In this document: positions 15,303 to 24,749 of the stretch, in pieces | Numbering within the stretch: the first letter of the stretch is position 1 | How the letters are laid out: each line of letters begins with the position of its first letter | DNA from: Gaiellaceae bacterium | GTDB lineage: Bacteria > Actinomycetota > Thermoleophilia > Gaiellales > Gaiellaceae | Length of the DNA: 64,000 bases | Assembly (NCBI GenBank): GCA_026002995.1 | Contig: BPGK01000001.1 | Location: 2,229,988-2,293,987, forward strand | Direction of reading: 5' to 3' | Program-made: the position numbers and the translations under genes | Notes under the pieces: model-generated | Database searches by the model: none | What the model saw: the letters and a program-made list of their open reading frames with translations, nothing else | Told to the model about the DNA's origin: nothing

Positions 15303-16772
15303 GTGGCCGCAGAGCACCGCAACCCCTGGCTCGTCCTCACGCTCGTCTGCATGGCGCAGTTCATGGTGATCCTCGACGCGACGATCGTGAACGTCGCGCT
15401 CCCCTCCATCCAGTCCGACCTCGGCATGTCCGACGCGAACCTGCAGTGGGTCGTCAACGCGTACGCGCTGACGTTCGGCGGCTTCCTGCTGCTCGGCGGA
15501 CGGGCCGGCGACCTCGTGGGACGCAAGCGCGTGTTCCTGATCGGCGTCGTCGTCTTCACAGTCGCATCCCTCCTGAACGCGCTGGCGCCGAGCGAAGAGG
15601 CGCTCATCGTCTTCCGCGGCCTCCAGGGTCTCGGCGCAGCGCTCATCGCTCCGGCGGCGCTCTCGATCATCACGACGACCTTCGCCGAGGGCGCGGAGCG
15701 CACGAAGGCCATGGGCGTCTGGGCGGCGATCGCTGTCGGCGGCGGCGCGGTCGGCCTCGTGCTCGGAGGCGTCCTCACGACCGCGTTCTCGTGGCCCTGG
15801 ATCTTCTACATCAACCTCCCGATTGGCTTCGCGGTCTTCCTCGCTGCGCTCCGCGACGTGCCCGAGTCGAAGGACGCACACGAGCACCGCGGATTCGACC
15901 TCGCCGGCGCGGTCACCGTCACCGCCGGCCTGCTCGCGCTCGTCTACGGGATCGTGAAGGCGCAGGAGAAGGGCTGGACGTCCCTGCACACCGGCGGCTT
16001 CTTCGCGCTCGCGCTCACCGTGCTCGCTGCCTTCGTCGTCGTCGAGCGCCGCTCCTCCGACCCGCTCGTCCGTCTCTCGATCTTCCGCACGAGGACGGTG
16101 CGGGCGGCGAACGTCGCGATGTTCCTGGTCGCCGCCGGGATGTTCGCCACCTTCTACTTCAACACGCTCTACCTCCAGCGCGTGCTCGGCTTCTCGGCGC
16201 TCGAGGCCGGCCTCGCGTTCCTCCCCTTCACGGCCGGAATCGTCGTCGGCGCAGGGCTCTCGCAGCGACTCGTCCCCGCCCTCGGCGCTCGCCGGGTCCC
16301 GCTCATCGGGATGGGGTCGGCGGTGATCGGGCTCCTCCTCTTCCAGCGCCTCCAGCCGGGAGGCGAGTACGTCTCCGACTTCCTCCCCGGGGTCGTGCTC
16401 ACCTCGATCGGCATGGGGCTCACCTTCGTCCCGGTGACCCTCATCGCGACGAGCGGGATCCCGAGCGACGACGCCGGGCTCGCATCGGGCATCTACAACA
16501 CGTCGCAGCAGATCGGCGGCGCGCTCGGCCTCGCGGTGCTCGCCACCCTCGCCGTGAGCGCGACGACGGACACGCTCGCCGGGCTCGGTCGCGAGCCCCG
16601 ACCCGCCGACCAGGCGCAGGCGCTCGTCGACGGATTCCACGTCGCCTACTTCGGCAGCGCGCTCTTCATCGCCGCGGCGGCCCTCCTGCTCGCGCTGCTC
16701 GTGCGGCGCCCGGACGTCGAGGCCGTCGCCGCAGGCGACGATGGGCTGGCGCTCGAGGGCGCAGCCGCGTAG
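15303..16772 (+). CDS. DHA2-type (14-TM) MFS drug exporter
   Basis: A 489-residue major-facilitator protein of the EmrB/QacA type. The first helix contains MVILDATIVNVALPSI, the characteristic motif of this subfamily, followed by LQWVVNAYALTFGGFLLLGGRAGDL with motif A residues and RKRVF. Motif C appears as GGGAVGLVLGGVLTT. The helices continue to about residue 475, consistent with 14 segments. Such proteins export drugs or metabolites with proton uptake. The GTG at 15303 lies 11 bases downstream of a candidate ECF -10 element. Its divergent neighbour is an ECF sigma factor, so it may be part of a stress regulon. The substrate is unknown. Confidence 0.93.
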   Translation: MAAEHRNPWLVLTLVCMAQFMVILDATIVNVALPSIQSDLGMSDANLQWVVNAYALTFGGFLLLGGRAGDLVGRKRVFLIGVVVFTVASLLNALAPSEEALIVFRGLQGLGAALIAPAALSIITTTFAEGAERTKAMGVWAAIAVGGGAVGLVLGGVLTTAFSWPWIFYINLPIGFAVFLAALRDVPESKDAHEHRGFDLAGAVTVTAGLLALVYGIVKAQEKGWTSLHTGGFFALALTVLAAFVVVERRSSDPLVRLSIFRTRTVRAANVAMFLVAAGMFATFYFNTLYLQRVLGFSALEAGLAFLPFTAGIVVGAGLSQRLVPALGARRVPLIGMGSAVIGLLLFQRLQPGGEYVSDFLPGVVLTSIGMGLTFVPVTLIATSGIPSDDAGLASGIYNTSQQIGGALGLAVLATLAVSATTDTLAGLGREPRPADQAQALVDGFHVAYFGSALFIAAAALLLALLVRRPDVEAVAAGDDGLALEGAAA

Positions 16773-16811
16773 CTCGCCGCTACTTCGTGCGGCCTCTCGA
16801 GGCGTTTGCCG

Positions 16812-16911
16812 GGAGCAGCACCCCGATTCGGCAGCAAGCGCCGAGTCCCGCCTGCACGCTGGAGCTCGAGCAAGCTCTCCCGCTACCTGCGCGACCAGGA
16901 AGTCGAGGTCT
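16812..16911 (+). pseudogene. Possible IS630-like transposase remnant
   Basis: Within the 193-base gap after the exporter, one plus-strand frame reads RVPPARWSSSKLSRYLRDQ followed by EVEVSPEP. That resembles the helix-turn-helix of IS630-family transposases (commonly W-S-x-x-K-L-x-x-Y-L then V-S-x-E-T-V). It has no start and the resemblance ends after about 33 codons. If correct, it is a short fossil of an insertion sequence. The match is from memory of the family only. Confidence 0.25.
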
Positions 16912-16965
16912 CGCCGGAACCGTCACGATCGCCGCCTGCACGATGACCCGGTTGCCCGTGCAGGG

Positions 16966-18489
16966 TTACGAGGCCGCACAAGCGTCGGCGACGAACGCGG
17001 CGATCGCCCGCGAGAAGGCGTGGCGGCTCGACTCCCAGGCGTAGAACATGTGGCCGCCGCCGTAGTGCTCGACCGTCACGCGCTCGGCCGTCTGCGGGTC
17101 CAGGCGCATGAGGTTGCGCAGGCGGTCGCTCGTGTAGTACGGCGTGACGAGGTCGTAGCGGCCGTGCGTGAGGAACGCCTTCAGGTGCGGGTTCAGAGCC
17201 ATCCCGTAGCGGAAGTCGTCCGTCGCGCCCGGCGGCGAGGCGAACGCGTGGTGCTCCGCATCGTGCTTCCACGAGGTGAAGACCTCGTACGAGAGGAGCG
17301 CGTACTCACGCTCGGTCTCCACCCCGATCTCCTGCCGCAGCATCCGGTTCACCGCCATCGTGTACGCCGGGCTGATGCCCGCGAGCGTCGGATCGGGCCA
17401 CGACAGCTCGCCCCGGTCGGGGAACGGATCGGTCGCCGTGATCGTCGCGTCGTAGAGCCCGAGGACCTTCCGCTCCTCGCGCAGAAGCTCGCGGACGAAG
17501 GTGAGGACGCCGATCCTCCCCTCGCAGCGCGAGACGATCTCGTCGCGGAGGCCGACGAGCGCGCCGAGGCGAGAGAGGACGCGCTCGCGCTCGCGCGCCG
17601 GGGTCGCCGCGCCGCGCATCAGGAACGTCGCATACTCGCCCGTCGCGAACTCCTCGGCCGCCCGCAGGACGCGCTCGAGCGACGTGCCTCTCCGGAAGGC
17701 CCGCGAGCGGCCGTGGTGGAGCGCGGCGGCCGCCATCGTCGGCACCCGGTCGACCCAGCCGAGGACGTCGTAGTCGGTCGGCTCGAGGCCCGTGATCTCG
17801 AGCGCCGGCGAGATGAGAACCGCGCCGTTCAGCCCGATGCCCGTCTTCTCCTGGAGCACCTTGACGAGACGCCCGACGCGGTAGCCGCCGTAGCTCTCTC
17901 CGGCGATGAAGACCGGCGAGCCCCAGCGGCCGTGCTCGGAGAGCCAGCGACTCATGAACTCGCACAGCGACTCGAGGTCGCGCTCGTAGCCGAAGTACTC
18001 CTTCGGGTCGACCGCGTCCTCCTTCGACTCCTTCCCGCTCCCCTTCTCTTTCTCGTTCGCAGCGTTCTGATCGACGACGCGGCTGAAGCCGGTCCCGACC
18101 GGGTCGACGAAGACGAGATCGCTGAACGCGAGCCACGATGACTCGTTCTCGACGAGCTTCGGCGGCAGCGTGGGCAGCGTGCCGTCGGGCGGGAAGTCGA
18201 CGCGCTTCGGGCCGACCGCGCCCATGTGCAGGTACGCGGAGGCGGCGCCGGGGCCGCCGTTGAAGACGAACGTGACGGGGCGACGCTCGTCGCCTCCGTC
18301 GGCGATGTAGGACACGGAGAAGATCTCCGCGGCGGGCTTCTCCTTCTTGCGCAGGACGATCCACTTCGCGATCGCCGCGTACTCGATCGCCTTGCGGCCG
18401 CGACCCCAGGTACCGGTCATCTGAGCCCCCTTCGGCGGCTCGTAGTGGGGCTTTGGCTCAGCCTTCTCGCTCGTCACGTCGGCGCTCAT
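16966..18489 (-). CDS. Peptidase S10 (serine carboxypeptidase) family protein
   Basis: A 507-residue alpha/beta hydrolase of family S10. The oxyanion stretch PVTFVFNGGPGAASAYLHMG, the VFVDPVGTGFSR motif, the nucleophile in FIAGESYGGYR (Ser199), the acid in HGRYDLVTPY and the late histidine in YGGGHMFY are all present, so the triad is intact. Unlike eukaryotic carboxypeptidases it has no clear signal peptide; the N-terminus is charged (EKAEPKPHYEPPKG), so it may be cytoplasmic or exported by another route. A Lys/Glu-rich insertion at about 143-160 (NEKEKGSGKESKED) is unusual. The substrate is unknown. Confidence 0.9.
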   Translation of the reverse strand: MSADVTSEKAEPKPHYEPPKGAQMTGTWGRGRKAIEYAAIAKWIVLRKKEKPAAEIFSVSYIADGGDERRPVTFVFNGGPGAASAYLHMGAVGPKRVDFPPDGTLPTLPPKLVENESSWLAFSDLVFVDPVGTGFSRVVDQNAANEKEKGSGKESKEDAVDPKEYFGYERDLESLCEFMSRWLSEHGRWGSPVFIAGESYGGYRVGRLVKVLQEKTGIGLNGAVLISPALEITGLEPTDYDVLGWVDRVPTMAAAALHHGRSRAFRRGTSLERVLRAAEEFATGEYATFLMRGAATPARERERVLSRLGALVGLRDEIVSRCEGRIGVLTFVRELLREERKVLGLYDATITATDPFPDRGELSWPDPTLAGISPAYTMAVNRMLRQEIGVETEREYALLSYEVFTSWKHDAEHHAFASPPGATDDFRYGMALNPHLKAFLTHGRYDLVTPYYTSDRLRNLMRLDPQTAERVTVEHYGGGHMFYAWESSRHAFSRAIAAFVADACAAS

Positions 18490-18548
18490 CGGCGGGACGC
18501 TACCGGTACGAGGCGCTCCTGTGTGGCGTCGGTAGGCTCAGCGACGGG

Positions 18549-18869
18549 ATGCCAGCCGACCGAAGCGACCGGAGAACGAGACCCTCCCAGGCACGAGCCG
18601 CTCCGGGAACCCTCTGGTTCGGAGCGATGGTCGCGACGTGGTCCAGCTTCTTCACGCTCCTCGCGGTCTCGCCGGAGACGCTCGCCGAGACGTACGACTG
18701 GCTCCGCGGGCTCAGCCCCGTGCCCGAGGTCGTGATGTGGATCGTGCTGCTCCCGTGGGCCGTCGCCTGGACCGCCTGGGAGGCATCGTGGGAGCAGTGG
18801 GCGCGCCTGCTCGCCGTCGGCCTCCTCTGCGCGCTGCACCTCGTCGTCTCTGCGCCGCGGATGCGCTGA
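18549..18869 (+). CDS. Small membrane protein, function unknown
   Basis: About 106 residues from the ATG at 18549; a second ATG at 18627 would remove the charged N-terminus. Two or three hydrophobic segments are visible: [39 protein letters not shown] and [17 protein letters not shown]. It is tryptophan-rich. It diverges from the S10 peptidase gene with 59 bases between them and precedes the LLM oxidoreductase by 34 bases. No family was recognised. Confidence 0.6.
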   Translation: MPADRSDRRTRPSQARAAPGTLWFGAMVATWSSFFTLLAVSPETLAETYDWLRGLSPVPEVVMWIVLLPWAVAWTAWEASWEQWARLLAVGLLCALHLVVSAPRMR

Positions 18870-18903
18870 GCACGCGGGCGGTCGCGAGCGGTACAACCCG
18901 GGC

Positions 18904-19938
18904 GTGGAGATCGGGGTCTTCACCTTCGCGGACGTGCGCGCCGACCCGGCGACTGGCGAGCCCATCGGCGCCGACCGGCGGCTCGCGGAGGTGCTCGAGG
19001 AGGCCGAGCTCGCCGACGAGGTCGGGCTCGACGTTTTCGGCGTCGGCGAGCACCACCGGCCCGACTACGCGGTCTCGACCCCTGCCGTCGTGCTCGCCGC
19101 CGTGGCCGCGCGGACGAAGCGCATCCGCCTGACGAGCACGGTCACCGTCCTCAGCTCGGATCACCCGGTGCGGGTCTTCGAGGAGTTCTCCACCCTCGAC
19201 CTCCTCTCGAGCGGGCGCGCGGAGATCATGGTCGGCCGCGGGTCGTTCCTCGAGTCGTTCCCGCTCTTCGGCTACGACCTGCGCGACTACGACCGGCTGT
19301 TCGAAGAGAAGCTCGCGGCGCTGCTCCACATCCGCGAGACGGGCCGCACGCCGGCAGGGCACGGCGTCTACCCGCGACCGCTCCAGGACGCGCTCCCCGT
19401 CTGGGTCGCGGTCGGCGGGACACCCGAGTCGGCCGTGCGGGCGGGGATGCTCGGGCTGCCGATGGCGCTCGCGATCATCGGCGGGCTTCCGGAACGGTTC
19501 GCGCCCTTCGTCGAGCTCCACCGCCGCGCGGCGCGAGAGGCGGGCCACGATCCGCTCCCTGCGCTCGGGATCAACTCGCACGGCTACCTCGCCGAGACGA
19601 GGGCGCAGGCGATCGAGGAGTCCTTCCCGTACGTCGCCTCGGCGATGAACCGGATCGGGCGGGAGCGCGGATGGCCGCCGCTCCGCCGCTCGGACTACGA
19701 GGCCTCCGCGACGCTACGGGGAGCGAACTTCGTGGGTGCCCCCGAAGACGTGGTCGAGAAGATCCTGTGGCAGCACGAGCTCTTCCGGCACGACCGCTTC
19801 CTCCTCCAGCTCACCGTCGGCGGCCCGCCGCACGAGGGCGTGCTCCGAGCGATCGAGCTCCTCGGCCGCGAGGTGGTGCCGGTCGTGCGGGAGGAGGTCG
19901 CACGCCGCAGGGCAGATGGCGTGCGTTCGAGCGCATAG
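18904..19938 (+). CDS. LLM class flavin-dependent oxidoreductase
   Basis: A 344-residue bacterial-luciferase-like TIM-barrel protein starting at GTG. Typical markers are [32 protein letters not shown] with the conserved [39 protein letters not shown], and [20 protein letters not shown]. Members oxidise varied small molecules using reduced flavin (FMN or F420). The [10 protein letters not shown] form belongs to the group often annotated as LLM oxidoreductases linked with drug or sulfur metabolism, but no substrate can be assigned. It ends ten bases before acdS, so the two are probably co-transcribed. Confidence 0.92.
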   Translation: MEIGVFTFADVRADPATGEPIGADRRLAEVLEEAELADEVGLDVFGVGEHHRPDYAVSTPAVVLAAVAARTKRIRLTSTVTVLSSDHPVRVFEEFSTLDLLSSGRAEIMVGRGSFLESFPLFGYDLRDYDRLFEEKLAALLHIRETGRTPAGHGVYPRPLQDALPVWVAVGGTPESAVRAGMLGLPMALAIIGGLPERFAPFVELHRRAAREAGHDPLPALGINSHGYLAETRAQAIEESFPYVASAMNRIGRERGWPPLRRSDYEASATLRGANFVGAPEDVVEKILWQHELFRHDRFLLQLTVGGPPHEGVLRAIELLGREVVPVVREEVARRRADGVRSSA

Positions 19939-19948
19939 GATCGGGCAC

Positions 19949-20956
19949 ATGGGCCTCGAGCGCTTCGACCGCATTCCGCTCCTCTTCGGCCCGTCGCCGG
20001 TGCACCGACTGGAGCGGCTGAGCGACTACCTCGGCGGAGAGGTCGACATCTGGGCCAAGCGCGAGGACTGCAACTCCGGCCTCGCGTACGGCGGCAACAA
20101 GGTGCGCAAGCTCGAGTACCTCGCCGCCGACGCTCTCGCGCAGGGCTGCGACACGCTCGTCTCCATCGGCGGGGTGCAGTCGAACCACACCCGGCAAGTC
20201 GCGGCCGTGGCGGCCCGGCTCGGGCTTCGCTGCGTCCTCGTCCAGGAGCACTGGGTGGACTGGCCCGACGTCGTCTACGACAAGGTCGGGAACATCCTCC
20301 TCTCGCGGATCATGGGGGCCGACGTGCGACTCGACCCTGCGGGATTCGACATCGGGTTCCGCCGAAGCTGGGAGGAGGCGATCGCCTCGGTCGAGGCCGC
20401 GGGCGGGAAGCCGTACCCGATCCCGGCCGGCGCGTCCGACCACCCGCTCGGCGGTCTCGGCTTCGCGCGCTGGGCCGAGGAGGTCGCCGAGCAGGAGCGC
20501 GAGCTCGGCGTCGTCTTCGACACGATCGTCGTCTGCTCGGTGACGGGGTCGACGCAGGCCGGGATGGTCGCCGGCTTCGCAGCCCAGGAGACCCCGCGCT
20601 CGGTGCTCGGGATCGACGCCTCGGCGACGGTCACGAAGACGTGGGAGCAGATCGCGCGCATCGCGCGGCGCACGGCGTCGGCGATCGGGCTCGGGCGCGA
20701 GCTTCGGGACGAGGAGATCGTCCTCCTCGACGAGTGGCACGCGGGGCGCTACGGCATCCCGGACGAGAAGACCCTCGACGCGATTCGCCTCTGTGCGCGG
20801 CTCGAGGGGATGCTCACCGACCCGGTGTACGAGGGGAAGTCGATGGCCGCGCTCATCGACCTCGTCCGCTCGGGGCGCATCGCCGCGGGCTCGACCGTCC
20901 TCTACGCGCACCTCGGTGGCCAGCCGGCGCTGAACGCGTACGCGGGCGCGTTCTGA
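19949..20956 (+). CDS. acdS: 1-aminocyclopropane-1-carboxylate deaminase
   Basis: A 335-residue PLP enzyme of fold type II that opens ACC to 2-oxobutyrate and ammonia. It aligns from end to end with the known Pseudomonas-type enzyme: [15 protein letters not shown] with the PLP Lys51, [40 protein letters not shown], and [20 protein letters not shown]. Glu295 and Leu322, the two residues that distinguish true ACC deaminase from D-cysteine desulfhydrase (which has Ser and Thr there), fall at exactly those positions. Conversion of the plant ethylene precursor is therefore well supported. It sits between an LLM oxidoreductase and an MFS transporter, nine to ten bases from each. Confidence 0.95.
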   Translation: MGLERFDRIPLLFGPSPVHRLERLSDYLGGEVDIWAKREDCNSGLAYGGNKVRKLEYLAADALAQGCDTLVSIGGVQSNHTRQVAAVAARLGLRCVLVQEHWVDWPDVVYDKVGNILLSRIMGADVRLDPAGFDIGFRRSWEEAIASVEAAGGKPYPIPAGASDHPLGGLGFARWAEEVAEQERELGVVFDTIVVCSVTGSTQAGMVAGFAAQETPRSVLGIDASATVTKTWEQIARIARRTASAIGLGRELRDEEIVLLDEWHAGRYGIPDEKTLDAIRLCARLEGMLTDPVYEGKSMAALIDLVRSGRIAAGSTVLYAHLGGQPALNAYAGAF

Positions 20957-20965
20957 CCGAAGCCC

Positions 20966-22291
20966 GTGGCGCGCGTGCGCACCGGGCTGCTCGGCGTCGC
21001 GATCGGTCTCGCGCTCGCCGACTCCTCCATCGTCACGCTCGCGCTGCCCGACATCCTCCGCGAGTTCGAGGTCGGGATCACGAGCGTCTCGTGGACGCTC
21101 ACCGCGTACAACCTCGCGTTCTGCCTGCTCGCGGTGCCGGCGGCGCTCGTCGCGCGGCGTCGCCCGCGCGGCGCCTTCGCGGCCGGGACGGTCGTGTTCG
21201 CCTTCGCGACCCTCGCCTGCGGGCTCGCGTGGTCGTTCGACGTCCTCGTCGGGGCGCGTGCGGTCCAAGCCGCGGGCAACGCGCTGATGGTGACCGCCGC
21301 GCTCGTCCTCCTCTCCGAGACGCTTTCGAGCGAGGCGCGCGCCGCCCGCATGTGGGTGAGCGCAGGAGTCGTCGGGACAGCCCTCGGCCCCGCCGCGGGC
21401 GGCGTGCTCACGCAGATCGCGGGCTGGGAGTCGATCTTCCTCGCGCAGGTGCCGATCGTGCTCGCGCTGGTCGGAGTCCTCGCCGGCATCCGCGCGCACC
21501 CGCTCGCACCTCCTGCCGAGCGCCCGCACTGGGCGGCGAACGCGGCGCTCTTCTTCCTCTCGGGAGGCCTCGTCGCCGCGCTCTTCCTCGTCGTCCTCCT
21601 CCTCGTCGACGGCTGGGGCATGTCGCCCGCCCTGGCCGGGCTCGTCGTCACGGTCATGCCCGCAGCGGCGATCGCGACCGCCCGACTCACACCGCCGGGA
21701 AGCGACGCGGGACCGCGGATGGCGGCGGGAACGATCCTCGTGGGCGGGGGCCTCGCAGCGCTCGCGCTCCTCCCGCGCGCGGGCTGGGCGTGGACGATCC
21801 CCCCGCAGCTCCTCATCGGCGTCGGGATCGGCCTCGCCCTCCTCGCGCTGACCGAGCGCGCGGTGGCCGGCAAGGCCGACCAGGTCGTCCACGGGGGTTG
21901 GACGCTCGCCGCCCGCCATGCGGGCGTCGTTGCCGGCCTCCTGCTCCTCGCGCCCGTTCTCGCCTCCGCGCTCGATCGCAACGAGGAGCTCGCGATCCGC
22001 GCCGGCACGGCAGCGGTGCTGGACGCCCCCATCGCGCCTCTCGACAAGCTCCGCATCGCTCGCGACGTCCTCGCGGCCGTCGACGCCGCGCAGGCGCAGG
22101 AGCGCCCCGATGTCGCGTCGGCGTTCGAGGATCGACCCGACGAGCCCGCGTACCGGGCCCTGCTCGCCGAGCTCGAGGAGCAGCTCGACCGCGCGATCAC
22201 GAGCGCGTTCACGCAGCCGTTCCTGATCGCCGCTGCGCTCGCGCTCTCCGCACTCGTCCCCATCGCCGTCGGCAGAGGAGAGCCGCTGTGA
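20966..22291 (+). CDS. MFS transporter
   Basis: A 441-residue major-facilitator protein starting at GTG nine bases after acdS. The N-terminus carries the drug/H+ antiporter-like LALADSSIVTLALPDILREF and SVSWTLTAYNLAFCLLAVPAAL, with the basic loop ARRRPRGAF. About 12 hydrophobic segments are visible. Before the last helix there is a long charged region (about residues 365-420, DRNEELAIRAGTAAVLD to LEEQLDRAITSAF) that is unusual in this family. Its stop overlaps the next gene's GTGA. Placement suggests transport of something related to its operon neighbours, but the cargo is unknown. Confidence 0.88.
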   Translation: MARVRTGLLGVAIGLALADSSIVTLALPDILREFEVGITSVSWTLTAYNLAFCLLAVPAALVARRRPRGAFAAGTVVFAFATLACGLAWSFDVLVGARAVQAAGNALMVTAALVLLSETLSSEARAARMWVSAGVVGTALGPAAGGVLTQIAGWESIFLAQVPIVLALVGVLAGIRAHPLAPPAERPHWAANAALFFLSGGLVAALFLVVLLLVDGWGMSPALAGLVVTVMPAAAIATARLTPPGSDAGPRMAAGTILVGGGLAALALLPRAGWAWTIPPQLLIGVGIGLALLALTERAVAGKADQVVHGGWTLAARHAGVVAGLLLLAPVLASALDRNEELAIRAGTAAVLDAPIAPLDKLRIARDVLAAVDAAQAQERPDVASAFEDRPDEPAYRALLAELEEQLDRAITSAFTQPFLIAAALALSALVPIAVGRGEPL

Positions 22292-22743
22292 GCCGAGCAC
22301 GCCCGGTTGCGCTCGCCCTCGCGGCCGTCGTCGCGGTGCTCGTCCCGTTCGCGGCACTCGGAGGCGGCTCGTACACCCCCGCGCGGGTCGCCGATCCGTG
22401 CGAGACCGAGTGGACGAAGCCGAACGGGATCCAGGCCCTCCTCGAGCAGCTCGCGCTCACCGGCTTCGCCGGCGCCGCCTGTGAGCTCGGCGTCACCCGC
22501 GAGGAGCTCGTCCTCGCGCTCCGTAGCGACGACGCTCTCGACGCCTTCGCCCGCGAGCGCGGGCTCGCTCGAGCGGAGGTGGACGAGGCGATCCGAGACG
22601 GGCTCGAGAAGGCCGTCGAGGAGGCGGAGGCGGCCGGCGACCTCCCGAGCGTCGTCGCCCCGCTCGTACAGCGCGCCGTGCGGGAGCTACCCCCGACCAC
22701 GATCCTCGACGCGCTCGAGCGGCTCGGCTCGCTCGTCGGTTGA
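22288..22743 (+). CDS. Small secreted protein, function unknown
   Basis: A 151-residue protein whose GTG start overlaps the stop of the MFS gene by four bases, indicating translational coupling. The N-terminus is a signal peptide (ARPVALALAAVVAVLVPFAALG). The mature part is acidic and helical, with CETEWTKPNGIQALLEQL and a second cysteine in AACELGV that could form a disulfide with the first, then EELVLALRSDDALDAFARER and a heptad-like C-terminal half. It may be an extracytoplasmic partner of the transporter. No family was recognised. Confidence 0.65.
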   Translation: MSRARPVALALAAVVAVLVPFAALGGGSYTPARVADPCETEWTKPNGIQALLEQLALTGFAGAACELGVTREELVLALRSDDALDAFARERGLARAEVDEAIRDGLEKAVEEAEAAGDLPSVVAPLVQRAVRELPPTTILDALERLGSLVG

Positions 22744-22780
22744 CGCTCCGGCTTGCGCCCGCTGCAACAATGGCCGCTCG

Positions 22781-24712
22781 ATGTCGCAGGCGACGGCACC
22801 GGTCGACGACGCGCGAGCAGCAGCCGCTCGCGGGGCCTGGCGCGAGGCCTATGCGCTCTACGCCGCCGGCGCCGGTGAGCTCGCGGCGGACGATCTCGAG
22901 ACCCACGCCGACGCCGCTTGGTGGACGGGGAGGCTCGACGAGGCCATCGCGCTCCGCGAGCGCGCCTACGCCGCGTTCAGCGCCGCCGGCGACACGCTCG
23001 GCGCGGCGCGGATGGCGATCACGCTCGCCTGGGACTACGAAGGGCGAGGCTCGTTCGCGGTCTCGGGAGGCTGGCTGGCAACGGCCGAGCGGCTGCTCGC
23101 GGACGAGCCCGAAGCGCCGGAGCACGCGCGGCTGCAGCTCACGCAGGCGATCATGGCGCTCTTTGCCGAGGGTGACCTCGCCAGGGCCGACGAGCTGTTC
23201 GACGCGGCGTACGAGCGTGCGGGGCGCGTGGGCGACCGAGAGACGCAGCTCCTCGCGCTCGGCGGCAAGGGTCGCACCGCGATCAAGGCGGGCAACGTCG
23301 ACCGTGGCCTCGCGCTGCTCGACGAGGCATCGGCGTCCGCGCTGAGCGGGCATTGCGGCCCGCACGCGGCCGGCCTCGTCTACTGCATCACGATCAGCGC
23401 GTGCCAGGACCTCGGCGACTTCCGCCGAGCAGCCGAGTGGACGGAGGCCGCGAACCGGATGTGCGACCGGCTCGACGTGACCGGGTTTCCAGGCAAGTGC
23501 CGGATCCACCGCGCCGAGGCGCTCCGGCTCCGCGGCGACTGGCACAAGGCCGAGGCGCAGGCGTTCGCGGCCTGCGAGGAGCTGAGCGACTTCGACCGGA
23601 GCGTCACGGCGAGCGGGTACTACGAGATCGGCGAGCTCCGCCGCCAGCGCGGGGACCTCGCGGGCGCGGAGGAGGCATACCGCACCGCGAACGAGCTCGG
23701 CCGCGAGCCGCAGCCCGGCCTTGCGCTCCTGCGCCTGGCGGAGGGGAAGGTCGGGGCTGCCCTCGCGTCGCTCACGAGCTCCCTCCGCGAGACCGAGGAT
23801 CCGCTCGCCCGCCTCCGCCGTCTGCCAGCCCAGGTGGAGATCGCCGTCGCGGCCGGCGACGTCCGCGCCGCCCGCGCGGCCACCGAGGAGATGGAGCAGA
23901 TCGTGGACGCCTATCGGATCGGAGGGCGGAGGACGCTCGCGTTCGATGCGACCGTCCATATCGCCTGGGGCCGGATCCTGATCGCCGAGCGAGACTGGGA
24001 GGGCGCAATCCGCTGCCTTCGGAGAGCGCGGGACGAGTGGCGTGAGGTCGGCGCACCGCACGAGACCGCGCAAGCGCGCCTGCTCCTCGGCCTGGCGCTG
24101 CAGCGTCAGGGAGACGCCCACGCGGGCGAGAGCGAGCTCGAGGGCGCGCTCGCGGCCTTCGAGAAGCTCGGCGCGGCACCCGGTGCCGCGCGCGCTCGGG
24201 AGCTCCTCGGGCGCGTCGCCACCCGCCGCACGTTCCTCTTCACCGACATCGTCGACTCGACGAAGCTCCTCCAGACGCTCGGAGACGAGAAGTGGCGGCG
24301 CCTGCTCTCGCGGCACGACGAGCTCGTGGAGCGGCAGATCGTCGACGCCGGCGGCGAGGTCGTGAAGACGACCGGCGACGGCTTCTTCGCGTCGTTCGAG
24401 AGCCCGAAGGCGGCGATCGACGCGGCCGTCGGGATCCAGCGCGCGCTCGCGGAGGAGATCGTGGCCCCGGATGTCCGGATCGGCGTCCACGCGGGCCAGG
24501 CGTTCCGCTCCGGAGGCGAGACGACCGACTATGGCGGCCAGGGCGTCCACGTGGCCGCGCGTGTCGGCGCGCTGGCGGGAGCGGGTGAGATCGTCGTCAG
24601 CGCCGAGACGCTCGCCGGCCTCACCGCGAGCTTCCGGCTCTCCGCGCCGCGCACCGAGGCGCTGAAGGGCTTCGCCGAGCCCGTCGAGGTCGTCACCGTC
24701 GACTGGCGCTGA
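22781..24712 (+). CDS. TPR protein with C-terminal class III adenylate/guanylate cyclase domain
   Basis: A 643-residue protein from the ATG at 22781. Residues 10-475 are helical repeats of tetratricopeptide character (WTGRLDEAIALRERAYAAF, GDLARADELFDAAYERAG, GDLAGAEEAYRTANELG). From about 480 a class III cyclase domain follows: FLFTDIVDSTKLLQTLGDE with the first metal Asp, then GGEVVKTTGDGFFASFES with the second, and YGGQGVHVAARVGALAGAGE. Such proteins make cAMP or bind nucleotide under control of the repeat domain. The substrate-specifying and transition-state residues are not fully clear by eye, so catalysis is likely but not certain. It is the last gene of the plus-strand run that includes acdS. 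Confidence 0.88.
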   Translation: MSQATAPVDDARAAAARGAWREAYALYAAGAGELAADDLETHADAAWWTGRLDEAIALRERAYAAFSAAGDTLGAARMAITLAWDYEGRGSFAVSGGWLATAERLLADEPEAPEHARLQLTQAIMALFAEGDLARADELFDAAYERAGRVGDRETQLLALGGKGRTAIKAGNVDRGLALLDEASASALSGHCGPHAAGLVYCITISACQDLGDFRRAAEWTEAANRMCDRLDVTGFPGKCRIHRAEALRLRGDWHKAEAQAFAACEELSDFDRSVTASGYYEIGELRRQRGDLAGAEEAYRTANELGREPQPGLALLRLAEGKVGAALASLTSSLRETEDPLARLRRLPAQVEIAVAAGDVRAARAATEEMEQIVDAYRIGGRRTLAFDATVHIAWGRILIAERDWEGAIRCLRRARDEWREVGAPHETAQARLLLGLALQRQGDAHAGESELEGALAAFEKLGAAPGAARARELLGRVATRRTFLFTDIVDSTKLLQTLGDEKWRRLLSRHDELVERQIVDAGGEVVKTTGDGFFASFESPKAAIDAAVGIQRALAEEIVAPDVRIGVHAGQAFRSGGETTDYGGQGVHVAARVGALAGAGEIVVSAETLAGLTASFRLSAPRTEALKGFAEPVEVVTVDWR

Positions 24713-24749
24713 GCGCGCGAGCCGGCGTCCGCTGGCCGCGCCCGCGCCG

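Noticed and set aside
14481..16640. A 719-codon minus-strand frame over the sigma factor and exporter
   Set aside because: It is charged low-complexity sequence, out of frame with the sigma gene and antisense to the exporter.
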